The notes beneath the pieces were generated by a model. It was not told the DNA's origin. It was given only the letters and a program-made list of their open reading frames with translations, and did no database searches. DNA of 64,000 bases from Phycisphaerales bacterium (lineage in GTDB: Bacteria; Planctomycetota; Phycisphaerae; UBA1845; UTPLA1): contig JACKHI010000001.1 of assembly GCA_020639075.1 (NCBI GenBank), positions 1,302,001 to 1,366,000 of the forward strand. Direction: 5' to 3'. A program made the position numbers and the translations under genes. Shown here piece by piece: positions 24,677-33,434 of the stretch (position 1 is the stretch's first letter; each line of letters begins with the position of its first letter).

Positions 24677-25100
24677 ATGCGCCGATGTCGCGTACGCACC
24701 GGCTGCAGCGGAGGCAACTGGCATTCGGACCGCGGACGCTCGTCTGTCGCAGAGAAAACTCCCCAAAATCTCCAAGCGCCGGAAATGCAGCGACTTAATT
24801 CGGATGCCGGCGCGCTGTTGAACGGCGCTTCGATCGTTTCGACTTCGCAACGTGCTTTGCATCCACTAACTCCTTGCCGGCCAGGCCATTCGGCCGATTT
24901 GCACCGAAAACGCCCCGGTGCAAATCAGCGCAAAATCTGCAAAACCGCGAAGCCGGCGACGGGCACGGTGATCGTGCCGAATCGGGCAGCAGGGCGAGTC
25001 GCGATCTACGGGGAGGCGTGATCGGCGCTTCTGATATGGCTGTGTGCAATGGTCTTCGTTCTAGCGAATCGATGACGCCGCCAGCATCGACCGATGACGT
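24677..25100. other. Gene-free stretch with an 11-bp inverted repeat
   Basis: No credible gene. At 24896-24926 GATTTGCACCG and CGGTGCAAATC form a perfect 11-bp inverted repeat around a nine-base loop. It lies about 175 bases beyond the stop of the Roc-COR gene on the minus strand, without a T tract on either side, so it is not a standard terminator. Confidence 0.55.
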
Positions 25101-28100
25101 TTATTCGCCGCCCTTGGTTTTCTTCAACTCGCGAATGAGACGAATGATCCCAAACACGACGATCAATCCGCCGGCAATGATGGCAATCGGCGTTGAACCG
25201 GTGCTTAACTTGAGCGTGTTACCGTCCGTGCCAACCCAGGATGCCTCGCCGAAACTGATCGTTCCCGCCACGCCCACGATCGGCAGGCAGGTAAACATGA
25301 CGTAGAGGTCCCAGTTTTCGCTCCGCCATCTCCAACGCTGCCTCAGGAACCAAACGACGCCAAAGACGACCATCCCCACTGCGAGCGCGGGCGTCAGCGG
25401 ACTCGTCGGCCAACAAATCACCGTGAGTACCATCGCGACGGCGAGCGCTGCTGCAACGCCGGGCACAACCAGCGGTTGCCACCAACTTTCGTCGGCCTTC
25501 AAGATGGCAGACGCGACGACCGGCGCCCGCACCTCCGCCGACGGCTGTGCATTGGCCGAATTCGACACAGCAATGATTTGCTCCTCAACCCGCTGAGCTA
25601 CGTCCATCAATCGGCGCATGTTTCGGCTGCCCGGCTCCTCTATGCCCTCAAGCAATTCGCGAACCGAGTATTTCCGCGAAGCCCCCTGGGGTCGCCATGT
25701 GTATTCAGGCCCTTCATCGCGTTCCAATTCGCAAAGGTAGGTGTATTTCACGGGGTCAGCGTCTGGATCCATTGGCAACGGCACCATCTCCTCGGCCGGA
25801 ATCGTCTCGTGGATCTGACTGAAGAACGCACGGACCATGGCGAGCGCGCGCCGCCTTGCCGTCCCAACACCATCTAATGGCTGAACGGCGATCACGACAC
25901 GCGCCTTTTGCTCGTCCCCACGGACGAGTACGCGACATCCTTCCGCCTCCAGAGCGACGCCGCTCCGCCAATGTACCGGCGGATTGAGTCGCAACGACTT
26001 GCTCAACACAATAAACCGTGGAATCAGCCCGGATGGCAGGATTTCATAATGATACTCAAACCGCAGCGATCCCGGTTTGTTCCACTCGAGCAATGGTTCG
26101 TCCCTAAGTAACAATTCAGGAACGAGTATCGCCTGTTTCCCATCGTGTTGCATTTCAAAGCAGAGATCAAAACGATCCATCATCCCGATGATGAACCCGT
26201 GCCGCTCGATCGGATAACCATCGGCAGCGGTCAAGACCTTTGGGAGCTCGTCCAGGCGCACAATGCCATGGTCCTGGAAATACTCGTGGTGGTTCAGAAT
26301 GCGGTACACTCCGCCCGTCACCCATTCCGGATCAAGCACGTTGGTGTCGTTCAGCCGATAGCGATCATTCGGGGTCTCTCCATAATTCAAAATCGTGCCG
26401 AGGTCGTGAAACAACCGCAACACCCGGTTTTGCTCGCCAGTGTCAGTGACATTGTTTTCCGCGCACGTTGAACGAAACGTCGCCTCCGGCAGGAAATTCT
26501 GCTCGCGAGCCCGCTCGGCCAATGAACGTTTCAAATTGAAATAGCTCTCGGGCCATTCTTCGAACACATGGGGGAGTTCGTGTACAAGTTCCGCAATCTG
26601 CACCTTCAGATTGTCAATCCCCGCGCCACTTTCGCACGATGTCTTAACAAAGCCGCGGATATTCGGATATTCGCGTTTCAGACCGGTCTCGTTGAGGTTC
26701 CAATTATTCGGACCGTCGCATTTGTTGACGACGACGATGACGGGCGATTCCCCGCCGAACGTCTCCACGATCTTTAGCCAATAGTGAATATTCCCCTCAT
26801 TCTCACCCTTGCGTGCATCAACGACGACGAGATAGACGCTGCGCCGCGTTAGGAAAAACTGGTGCGTGGCGTGCATGACCTCCTGACCGCCGAAATCCCA
26901 AATATTGACGTTTACCTGCTCCTCGACCGTTCGGCCTTCGACCTGCCATGGGGTTCGGCCAATGCCCTCGGTTTTGCGTTCGTCGGGATCGAATGTCCCG
27001 TCAACTAGCTGCCTGACGAGCGACGTCTTGCCAACGCCGCCCTGACCGACCAGAAGCAGTTTGGCCTCGCAGAGCGGGCGGCGCTCTTCCAAGTACAGCC
27101 GGCGAACATGATCACGGATTGCCGCACCATTGGCGCTATCGCGTAACTCAGGCGGTAGTTCAAGGCTCGGATTCGCTCGCACATTGAAATAACTGAGCTG
27201 CGTGAGGTCGGATGTCTCGCGCGGCAAGGACGTTAGCTGATTGCTACTTAGATCAAGAAACTTAAGGTCCTTGAGATTGGTCAGAATTCCCTTTGCACCG
27301 GAGTCACCAATACCACATCTCCTTAGACAGAGACCCCGAAGTCTCGTTAACTTGTTAACAACCATGAGTGCGCCAGAGTCACCGACACTTGGGTTGTTGT
27401 TGAGATCAAGCCAAGTGAGCTTTCCAAGACGCCCGGCGATGGCTTGTACACCCGTCGCATCGATTCCGGAATCTGCGATCTCGAGTGTCTTGAGGTCGTT
27501 TAGACCAATTGCGATCGCTTTCGCGCCTGCGTTACCAACAGGATTTCGTCCGATCCGCAATTCGGCGAGCTTCTTCAGGCCGTCGGCAATCATCCGAGCA
27601 CCATATTCAGTTACATTGTTGCCAGAGAGCAGGAGTGAGGTGAGATTCCGCAGCCTTTGTGCGATCGCTCGCACTCCTGGATCACCTATTTCATTTCCAC
27701 TTAGATCCAAGTACGTGAGATGCTCCAAATTCGCCGCGATCTCGCATGCACCCAAATCAGCGACGTTGCTGACGGCTAGTTCAAGGTGCGAGAGGTTTCT
27801 CAAGCCACGAGAAAGAAAGTGTGCTCCCTCATCTCCAATCTTGCACAGAGTCAAGCTAAGCCGTGTAAGCCCATTCAGATTCGTTGCAATTTCTCGCGCC
27901 CCAGCCGGACCGATGTCGTTGTACGAGAGACCTAGTGCGGTGAGATGCCTTAAACGTGAGGCAATCGCTTGCGCGCCTCGATCCCCGATACGACTGCGCT
28001 CTTCATCGAACCCGAAGGAAAGATCGAGACTCGTAAGTCCTGCAAGTCCCTTAGCTAGGGCCCGTGCTCCGTCATCATCGATATCTTGATTTCCGAGATC

Positions 28101-28709
28101 GAGGACTTTCAACTTCTTGAGATTCTTCGCGATTAGTCGAGCACCGGTATTGCCGATAGCACCAACATTAGGAGCGTAACTTCGGGACAGATTGAGCGTC
28201 GCAAGATTCTTGAGTTCGCTTGTGATGGCCGCTACACCAATTTCTCCAATAGCAGTCCAACTGAGATCGAGAGAAGTCAGTTTGCTGAGGGCCTTCGAAA
28301 TCGCCCGGATTCCATTATCGTGAATCGGATTGGACGAGAGGTTCAAGACCTCGAGATTCTCCAAACCGGTCGCCAACTCAATCGCGGCTGCGTCTGATAC
28401 TCTGTTGTAGTTGAGCCCAAGCCATGTGAGCCTCGGGAGCCCCTCAGCAATCGACCGTGCTCCTTCTACACCGATTTCGTTTGCCTGAAGGTCGATCCAC
28501 GAGAGAGAAGTCCTTCTAAGCAAGCTAACGTCGAATTGTTGAATTGCATTTCGAACTCTTAAGACATGTGCCGAGGAGGGCCAAACATAACTTTCGATCC
28601 TCTCGTCACTCATGCCCGGCCCAACCAACGCAAGGTGCGTCCACTGTTCGACTGCGGCCTGTCGAAGTACTTCAGGCACATCCGCTAGGTCAATAATGTC
28701 ATGGGCCAT
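25101..28709 (-). CDS. Membrane-anchored Roc-COR leucine-rich-repeat protein
   Basis: A 1202-residue protein. Residues about 60-520 form some 17-18 leucine-rich repeats, mostly of the 24-28 residue ribonuclease-inhibitor-like type (for example LTSLDLSWTAIGEIGVAAI). A Roc GTPase follows: P-loop GQGGVGKTS at about 552-560, WDFGGQE near 602 and NKCD near 663. A COR-type domain occupies about 740-960. The C-terminus has three to four membrane helices (LAVAMVLTVICW, TPALAVGMVVFGVVWFL, VMFTCLPIVGVAGTI, IAIIAGGLIVVFGII) and a basic tail. Bacterial Roco proteins are GTP-controlled dimers of unclear role; the membrane anchor suggests signalling at the inner membrane. GGAG lies nine bases before the ATG. 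The LRR part is clearly AT-richer than its neighbours (29 of 60 bases GC at 27661-27720). Confidence 0.9.
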   Translation of the reverse strand: MAHDIIDLADVPEVLRQAAVEQWTHLALVGPGMSDERIESYVWPSSAHVLRVRNAIQQFDVSLLRRTSLSWIDLQANEIGVEGARSIAEGLPRLTWLGLNYNRVSDAAAIELATGLENLEVLNLSSNPIHDNGIRAISKALSKLTSLDLSWTAIGEIGVAAITSELKNLATLNLSRSYAPNVGAIGNTGARLIAKNLKKLKVLDLGNQDIDDDGARALAKGLAGLTSLDLSFGFDEERSRIGDRGAQAIASRLRHLTALGLSYNDIGPAGAREIATNLNGLTRLSLTLCKIGDEGAHFLSRGLRNLSHLELAVSNVADLGACEIAANLEHLTYLDLSGNEIGDPGVRAIAQRLRNLTSLLLSGNNVTEYGARMIADGLKKLAELRIGRNPVGNAGAKAIAIGLNDLKTLEIADSGIDATGVQAIAGRLGKLTWLDLNNNPSVGDSGALMVVNKLTRLRGLCLRRCGIGDSGAKGILTNLKDLKFLDLSSNQLTSLPRETSDLTQLSYFNVRANPSLELPPELRDSANGAAIRDHVRRLYLEERRPLCEAKLLLVGQGGVGKTSLVRQLVDGTFDPDERKTEGIGRTPWQVEGRTVEEQVNVNIWDFGGQEVMHATHQFFLTRRSVYLVVVDARKGENEGNIHYWLKIVETFGGESPVIVVVNKCDGPNNWNLNETGLKREYPNIRGFVKTSCESGAGIDNLKVQIAELVHELPHVFEEWPESYFNLKRSLAERAREQNFLPEATFRSTCAENNVTDTGEQNRVLRLFHDLGTILNYGETPNDRYRLNDTNVLDPEWVTGGVYRILNHHEYFQDHGIVRLDELPKVLTAADGYPIERHGFIIGMMDRFDLCFEMQHDGKQAILVPELLLRDEPLLEWNKPGSLRFEYHYEILPSGLIPRFIVLSKSLRLNPPVHWRSGVALEAEGCRVLVRGDEQKARVVIAVQPLDGVGTARRRALAMVRAFFSQIHETIPAEEMVPLPMDPDADPVKYTYLCELERDEGPEYTWRPQGASRKYSVRELLEGIEEPGSRNMRRLMDVAQRVEEQIIAVSNSANAQPSAEVRAPVVASAILKADESWWQPLVVPGVAAALAVAMVLTVICWPTSPLTPALAVGMVVFGVVWFLRQRWRWRSENWDLYVMFTCLPIVGVAGTISFGEASWVGTDGNTLKLSTGSTPIAIIAGGLIVVFGIIRLIRELKKTKGGE

Positions 28710-29358
28710 GATTTCTCCAGTTGCGACGTTCTCAATGGCAGAACTCCCAGCGACGCTCCCATGTGGACAATAACGCGAAATGCATTTCTTTCACAGAGAG
28801 CATTAATGATTCTCGAGTTTGCACTGATTCGATCAGCTCGGCCCGACGACTGACACGCCGCGAAGTGCCAATGGTCGCTCACGCATCAGGATCGCTATCT
28901 AAATAGGGGTGTTGGCAACACCTTCGCCCTGCCACCTCTGTCCTGATGCAAGTAACCCACTCGCTTCAGTCAAGATCAAAACTCTACTCTCACAATTCAC
29001 GTCCTCACCCCGAAATTGCGACAGTCTATCAACTTATGGTTGTGGGGGCTCAGATTGATGGCCGATTCGCAGACGCGCAATTGCGAAAAAGGTGAGCAGC
29101 GAAGCGACGACGCTGAGAGAAGAATGTAAGAAACGTGCATTGTGCCATTAGGTGCTAGTCATTCCCTGCCCAGACCACGGCGTGAACATCAAAACCAAGC
29201 AACAACTATCACAAACGTCACTGAGTGCATCGCTTCACCGGCAAATAAGAACCTAAGTCGCACTACTCGCCTCTCAACCCCCGAAGCGCCGACCAAGGTA
29301 ATTCACCAGCCGCAATCCCCCGCGGGCTACATTGGCTCGCGGCATCCGCTTGTTGGAA

Positions 29359-29398
29359 TTTGCGAGACTTTGCGAGAGTTTGCGGCCGTTTGCACGAA
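29359..29398. repeat. Four direct 10-bp repeats starting TTTGC
   Basis: TTTGCGAGAC, TTTGCGAGAG, TTTGCGGCCG and TTTGCACGAA follow each other with exactly ten-base spacing, so the TTTGC words fall on one face of the helix. An AATTTTTTTTG tract follows at once. Confidence 0.6.
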
Positions 29399-29594
29399 TT
29401 TTTTTTGTACTCCACGGATCTGCGGGAGGCGCATTAACACAATCCACCGGCAATTTGTGAATGCGGAAAAATAAATGAAAGCGCATTCGATCGAATTCGC
29501 GAACGGCGAGTCAGCCTCGCAAGGCATGTCATCGATCATCGTGCGCGCGGCTGTTCGGAAATCCGGGCGCGAGGCGGGCGGATGTTGGGTGTCC

Positions 29595-29661
29595 GCCTTG
29601 CCCGGCCAATATTGGGCGGGCAAGGCGTTTGCGGGAGAACCTGGCCATAACTGGCCGGGCT
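29595..29661. repeat. Two hairpins downstream of topA
   Basis: A 28-base near-perfect palindrome (CTTGCCCGgCCAATATTGG with its mirror; one mismatched pair) is followed by GGCCATAACTGGCC. They lie just beyond the topA stop codon on the minus strand and could end the transcript or stabilise it, but no T tract follows. Confidence 0.6.
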
Positions 29662-29679
29662 CGGAATATGGGCGGCAGC

Positions 29680-32600
29680 TCAGCCTGCCGCGCCGGCGGC
29701 AGCGAGTTCGCGGAGCAGGCCGGGCGGCGGTTCCATTGTCTTCTTGCACTCGGGATAGCCGCTGCACGCCAGGAAGCGGCCGCGATTGCCGAGTCGCAGG
29801 ACCATCGGCTTGCCGCAATCGGGGCATGTCTGGTCCGTCTCGATCGGCTTGGCGTTCGATTCGGGGCTTTCGGCTTCCGCCTGCTTCTTGGCGTCGCCGC
29901 GCAGGTTCGCCGCGGCCTTGCACTTCGGACTGCCGCAGGCGAAGAATGGACCGAAGCGACCTGTGCGCATGCGCATCTCGCCGCCACATTCGAAGCACGT
30001 CAACACGCCGTCTTCGGGCAACGTTTCAACCGTCGGTCTGCCCGTGCGCGTCCACACGAACCCTTCGGGCGGCGGACCGAGCGCGGCGATCTCTTCCTTC
30101 GACAGGTTCTTGCGAGAACCGGCTTTCGCCTTTCCTTTGGCGCCGTTGTTTTCCGGCGGCGGCTCGGGAATCTTGCCTTCCTTCTCGAGCTCCTTCAGAT
30201 GATCGAGCTTGTCCATCGGCATGGCGTTGCGACACTTGGGGAAGCCCGAACAACTCAGGAACGGACCGCGTCGGCTCTTGCGGATTACGATGTTGCGACC
30301 GCACTTGTCGCAGCGAACGCCGGCCTCTTCGGGCTTCGGCTTTTCGACATAGACGTCGGCCGGCAGTTGTTCCGTCGCCTTGCACTTGGGATAGCCCGTG
30401 CAACCGAGAAACGCCTTGCCGCGCGCCCACTTGACTTCCATCTCGCCGCCGCACTCGGCGCACTTCTGCTTGAGGCTGCTCGCCTCAACTTTTCGGAGCG
30501 CCGTGCCGTCTTCCATGCAGGGCTTGGTGAAATCGCACTCGGGATAGCCGCTGCAGCCGAGGAAGAAACCCATGCGACTCTTGCGGACGACCATGTCCTT
30601 GCCGCACTTCTCGCAGGCATCGGCGCCGACGATCGGTTCGACGGGTTTGCCGTCCTTATCGATGTTCTTCGCGTTCTTGCACTCGGGATAACCGGAGCAG
30701 GAGAGGAAGCGACCGTTCTTGCTGAGGCGGTAAACCATCGGCTTGCCGCAGTCGTCGCAGACGTATTCGCTCGGCTCGGCGCGGACCTTCTCCATGTCCT
30801 CGTGCGCCTTGGCGAGCGATTCCTTGAAGGGATCGTAGAACTCGTGCAGCACGTGATGCCAGTCGAGATGGCTCTCTTCGATCTTGTCGAGTTCCTCCTC
30901 GACGAAGCGCGTGAACTGGATGTCCATGATCTTCGGGAAGTGGTCGACGAGTTTCTCCGTCACGACTTCGCCGCGCTGCGTCGGCTGGAACTTGCGATCG
31001 GCCTGCTCGACGTAGCCGCGATCCTGAATCGTCTTGATGATGTTGGCATACGTGCTTGGTCGGCCGATGCCTTCGGCTTCGAGCGTTTTGACGAGCGACG
31101 CCTCGGTATACCGCGCCGGCGGCGACGTGAACTTCTGCGTCGGCGCGATGTCGATCGGGTAGACCCGCTGGCCTTCCTTAAGTTCGGGCAGCGTCTGATC
31201 GTCGCCGGATTTCGGCACGCCGGCGATTCGATAGAAGCCGTCGAAGACAAGGACGCGGCCGGACAGCTTGAAGGCGACGTCGCCTTGCGAGGTCGACGCC
31301 TTGATGAGGACCGTCGTCGCGTCCCATTGGGCCGGCGTCATCTGGCAGGCGACGAATCGGTTCCAGATCAACGTGTAGAGCTTGTGCTGTTCGTCGGTCA
31401 AATGTCCCTTGAGGGATTCGGGCGTGCGCGTCACGTCGGTGGGTCGAATCGCCTCGTGTGCCTCCTGGGCGCTCTTGCCGCTGGCGTAATAGTTCGGCTT
31501 CGCGGGCAGGTACTTGTCGCCGAATTCATCGCCGAGCCAGCCGCGAACGGCGTTGATCGAGTCGGCCGAGAGGTGCTTCGAATCGGTTCGCATGTAGGTG
31601 ATCAGACCCACGTTGCCTTCGCCGGTCTTGATATCGACGCCTTCGTAGAGGCCCTGGGCGACGCGCATGGTTCGGGAAGTCGCGAAACGGAGTACGTTGG
31701 CGGCGGCCTGCTGGAGCGTCGCCGTCGTGAAGGGCGCGTTCGGCTTGCTGCTTGTGCGCCGTGTTTCGATCGACTGGACCTTGAATTCCGGCGCGTCGTT
31801 GTGCGACAGCGTGCGGACGAATTCGATCTTCTTGAGACCGAATCGCTTGTATTCGTCCCACGGCGTTTCACTGACGTCTTCGATTTTCACGCCGAGGGCT
31901 TCGGCTGTTTTGCGCACGTCGGCGACGGCGCTGGTGAACATCTTGTCTTTGGGCTTGGATGGATCGAGCCGGCCTTCCGGCTTGTATGGATTGCCCGCGA
32001 GTTCGGACATGGACGCCTCGAAGCCGCCGTTCTTCGAAAGCCAGGCGTAACGCTCTTTCTGTGTGGGAGCGCCGCCCTCCTTGCCGCCGGATTCGCAGAA
32101 CTTCAGCCAACTCGAGGAGAGTTTGGCGGCGGCGCCGGCGTCGTCTGCGAATGCGCCGTCGATGGCCCAGTATTCCTGCGGTTCGAATGCGCGGATTTCC
32201 TGTTCGCGGATGACGATCAGGCGTACGGCGACGGATTGGACGCGACCTGCGGAGAGTCCTTTGGAGATCTTCTTCCAAAGCAGGGGCGAGAGTTCGTAGC
32301 CGACGATGCGGTCGAGGATTCGCCGGGCCTGTTGTGCGTCTACCTTGTCTACGTTGATTTCGTGGGGCCTGGAGAACGCCTCCTGGATGGCCGTCTTGGT
32401 AATCTCGTTGAAGACGACGCGCCGAACCTTGTCGTCCGGCAATTCGAGTGCGTGCTTGAGGTGCCAGGCGATCGCCTCACCCTCGCGATCCAAGTCGGTC
32501 GCGAGATAGACGGTTTCGGCGTCGTCGGAGTATTTTCGAAGTTCGGAGACGATCTTGGAGTGATCGGGGAGGATTTCGTAGGTCGGCTCGAAGTTCTTGA

Positions 32601-32793
32601 CGGGATCGATGCCATAGGCGTGCGGCGGCAAATCGCGAACGTGGCCCTTACTCGCCTTGACGACGTAGTCAGACCCCAGGTACTTGTTAATCGTCTTGGC
32701 CTTGGCGGGCGACTCGACGATCACAAGATGTCTGGCGGAGGCACGGGCCGGGCTCGTTTCCCCCTTTGAGGACGCTTTCTTCTTCTTTGCCAT
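29680..32793 (-). CDS. topA: DNA topoisomerase I with six C-terminal zinc ribbons
   Basis: A 1037-residue type IA topoisomerase. The Toprim domain starts HLVIVESPAKAKTI at about 22-35, with the metal site in YLATDLDREGEAIAWH. GLSAGRVQSVAVRL and the active-site Tyr in GLITYMRTDSKHLS (about 395) follow. After the core come six Cys4 ribbons: CDDCGKPM, CEKCGKDM, CAECGGEM, CDKCGRNI, CFECGGEM and CPDCGKPM, each with a partner such as CSGYPECK about 20 residues later. E. coli TopA has three. The enzyme relaxes negative supercoils. An insert of about 25 residues near KFCESGGKEGGAPTQKERYA is also unusual. AGAGG lies some 14 bases before the ATG. Confidence 0.96.
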   Translation of the reverse strand: MAKKKKASSKGETSPARASARHLVIVESPAKAKTINKYLGSDYVVKASKGHVRDLPPHAYGIDPVKNFEPTYEILPDHSKIVSELRKYSDDAETVYLATDLDREGEAIAWHLKHALELPDDKVRRVVFNEITKTAIQEAFSRPHEINVDKVDAQQARRILDRIVGYELSPLLWKKISKGLSAGRVQSVAVRLIVIREQEIRAFEPQEYWAIDGAFADDAGAAAKLSSSWLKFCESGGKEGGAPTQKERYAWLSKNGGFEASMSELAGNPYKPEGRLDPSKPKDKMFTSAVADVRKTAEALGVKIEDVSETPWDEYKRFGLKKIEFVRTLSHNDAPEFKVQSIETRRTSSKPNAPFTTATLQQAAANVLRFATSRTMRVAQGLYEGVDIKTGEGNVGLITYMRTDSKHLSADSINAVRGWLGDEFGDKYLPAKPNYYASGKSAQEAHEAIRPTDVTRTPESLKGHLTDEQHKLYTLIWNRFVACQMTPAQWDATTVLIKASTSQGDVAFKLSGRVLVFDGFYRIAGVPKSGDDQTLPELKEGQRVYPIDIAPTQKFTSPPARYTEASLVKTLEAEGIGRPSTYANIIKTIQDRGYVEQADRKFQPTQRGEVVTEKLVDHFPKIMDIQFTRFVEEELDKIEESHLDWHHVLHEFYDPFKESLAKAHEDMEKVRAEPSEYVCDDCGKPMVYRLSKNGRFLSCSGYPECKNAKNIDKDGKPVEPIVGADACEKCGKDMVVRKSRMGFFLGCSGYPECDFTKPCMEDGTALRKVEASSLKQKCAECGGEMEVKWARGKAFLGCTGYPKCKATEQLPADVYVEKPKPEEAGVRCDKCGRNIVIRKSRRGPFLSCSGFPKCRNAMPMDKLDHLKELEKEGKIPEPPPENNGAKGKAKAGSRKNLSKEEIAALGPPPEGFVWTRTGRPTVETLPEDGVLTCFECGGEMRMRTGRFGPFFACGSPKCKAAANLRGDAKKQAEAESPESNAKPIETDQTCPDCGKPMVLRLGNRGRFLACSGYPECKKTMEPPPGLLRELAAAGAAG

Positions 32794-33434
32794 TACGATT
32801 ACCTAACCTCTTTACTCACCAACCCTTGGGACGAAATCGCCCACGCAACTCCCGCAGCAGTCCCGCCGGCACTTGGGCGCTATATCGGTCGCATGGATGA
32901 CAATCTGAACCGATTCGGCCCCGACCGGAGTGGAGCGGCGCGGGACACTAGCACGCGAAAATCGGGGTGTCAATCGGGATCGGTCAGCGGATCCGCCGGA
33001 AAAACGCCTTGCGGGGTCACCTGTTTGTGCATTTCCAGCGAGATACGAAATCACAACATAAGTCACTCGCCAATAGTCATTTACAACAAGCTCGCACAGG
33101 GCGTCGATCCGTCGGCGGTGGGCAGTTCAATATTGCTATTGGGAAATTGGAAAACCCGTCATGAAAATCACAGGTCGTGGACAGAATCCGATGATCGTGT
33201 GGAATTGAAGCCGGGGCGAACCAGATGCAAATGACGTCACGGTCGATTCGGAGCGCAAAAGCTGCGTACGTCGTTAAAATTTCGCGAAACACGCAGCTTT
33301 GCAATTCGGTATACAGCTTAAGCGAACGTCTGCGCGTCCCCAAGGCGATAAAGATCACGGTGTGTAGCCGTAACTCGATCCAAGAAAACCGCATTCTGTT
33401 CCCTCATTTTCCAAGCATGTTGAAGGAGTGCTCA
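32794..33434. other. Divergent intergenic region between topA and the metzincin-like gene
   Basis: No gene is supported in these 641 bases. It must hold the topA promoter (minus) and that of the downstream exported protein (plus). The part from 33040 to 33420 is AT-richer. I could not define a convincing -35/-10 pair. Confidence 0.5.

Larger units (their letters stand above)
28710..29679. other. Gene-free AT-rich stretch between Roc-COR gene and topA
   Basis: Nearly 1 kb without a supportable gene. GC is low (27 of 60 bases at 28981-29040). It contains a near palindrome GGTGTTG/GCAACACC around 28908, four direct 10-base repeats at 29359-29398 followed by a run of eight Ts, and two hairpins at 29595-29661. 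The open frames here lack ribosome binding sites and protein-like composition. It may be decayed or acquired DNA. Confidence 0.6.

Noticed and set aside
27340..27370. GTTAAC and TTGTTAACAA-like words resembling a Rex operator
   Set aside because: They lie inside the LRR part of the Roc-COR gene, far from any start of transcription, and fit the local AT-rich Leu/Asn codons.
29142..29474. 110-residue open frame in the AT-rich stretch
   Set aside because: No ribosome binding site, composition of random translation and overlap with the 10-bp repeats.
33077..33394. 105-residue minus-strand frame between topA and the metzincin-like gene
   Set aside because: Located in the divergent promoter region, no ribosome binding site and no recognisable features.
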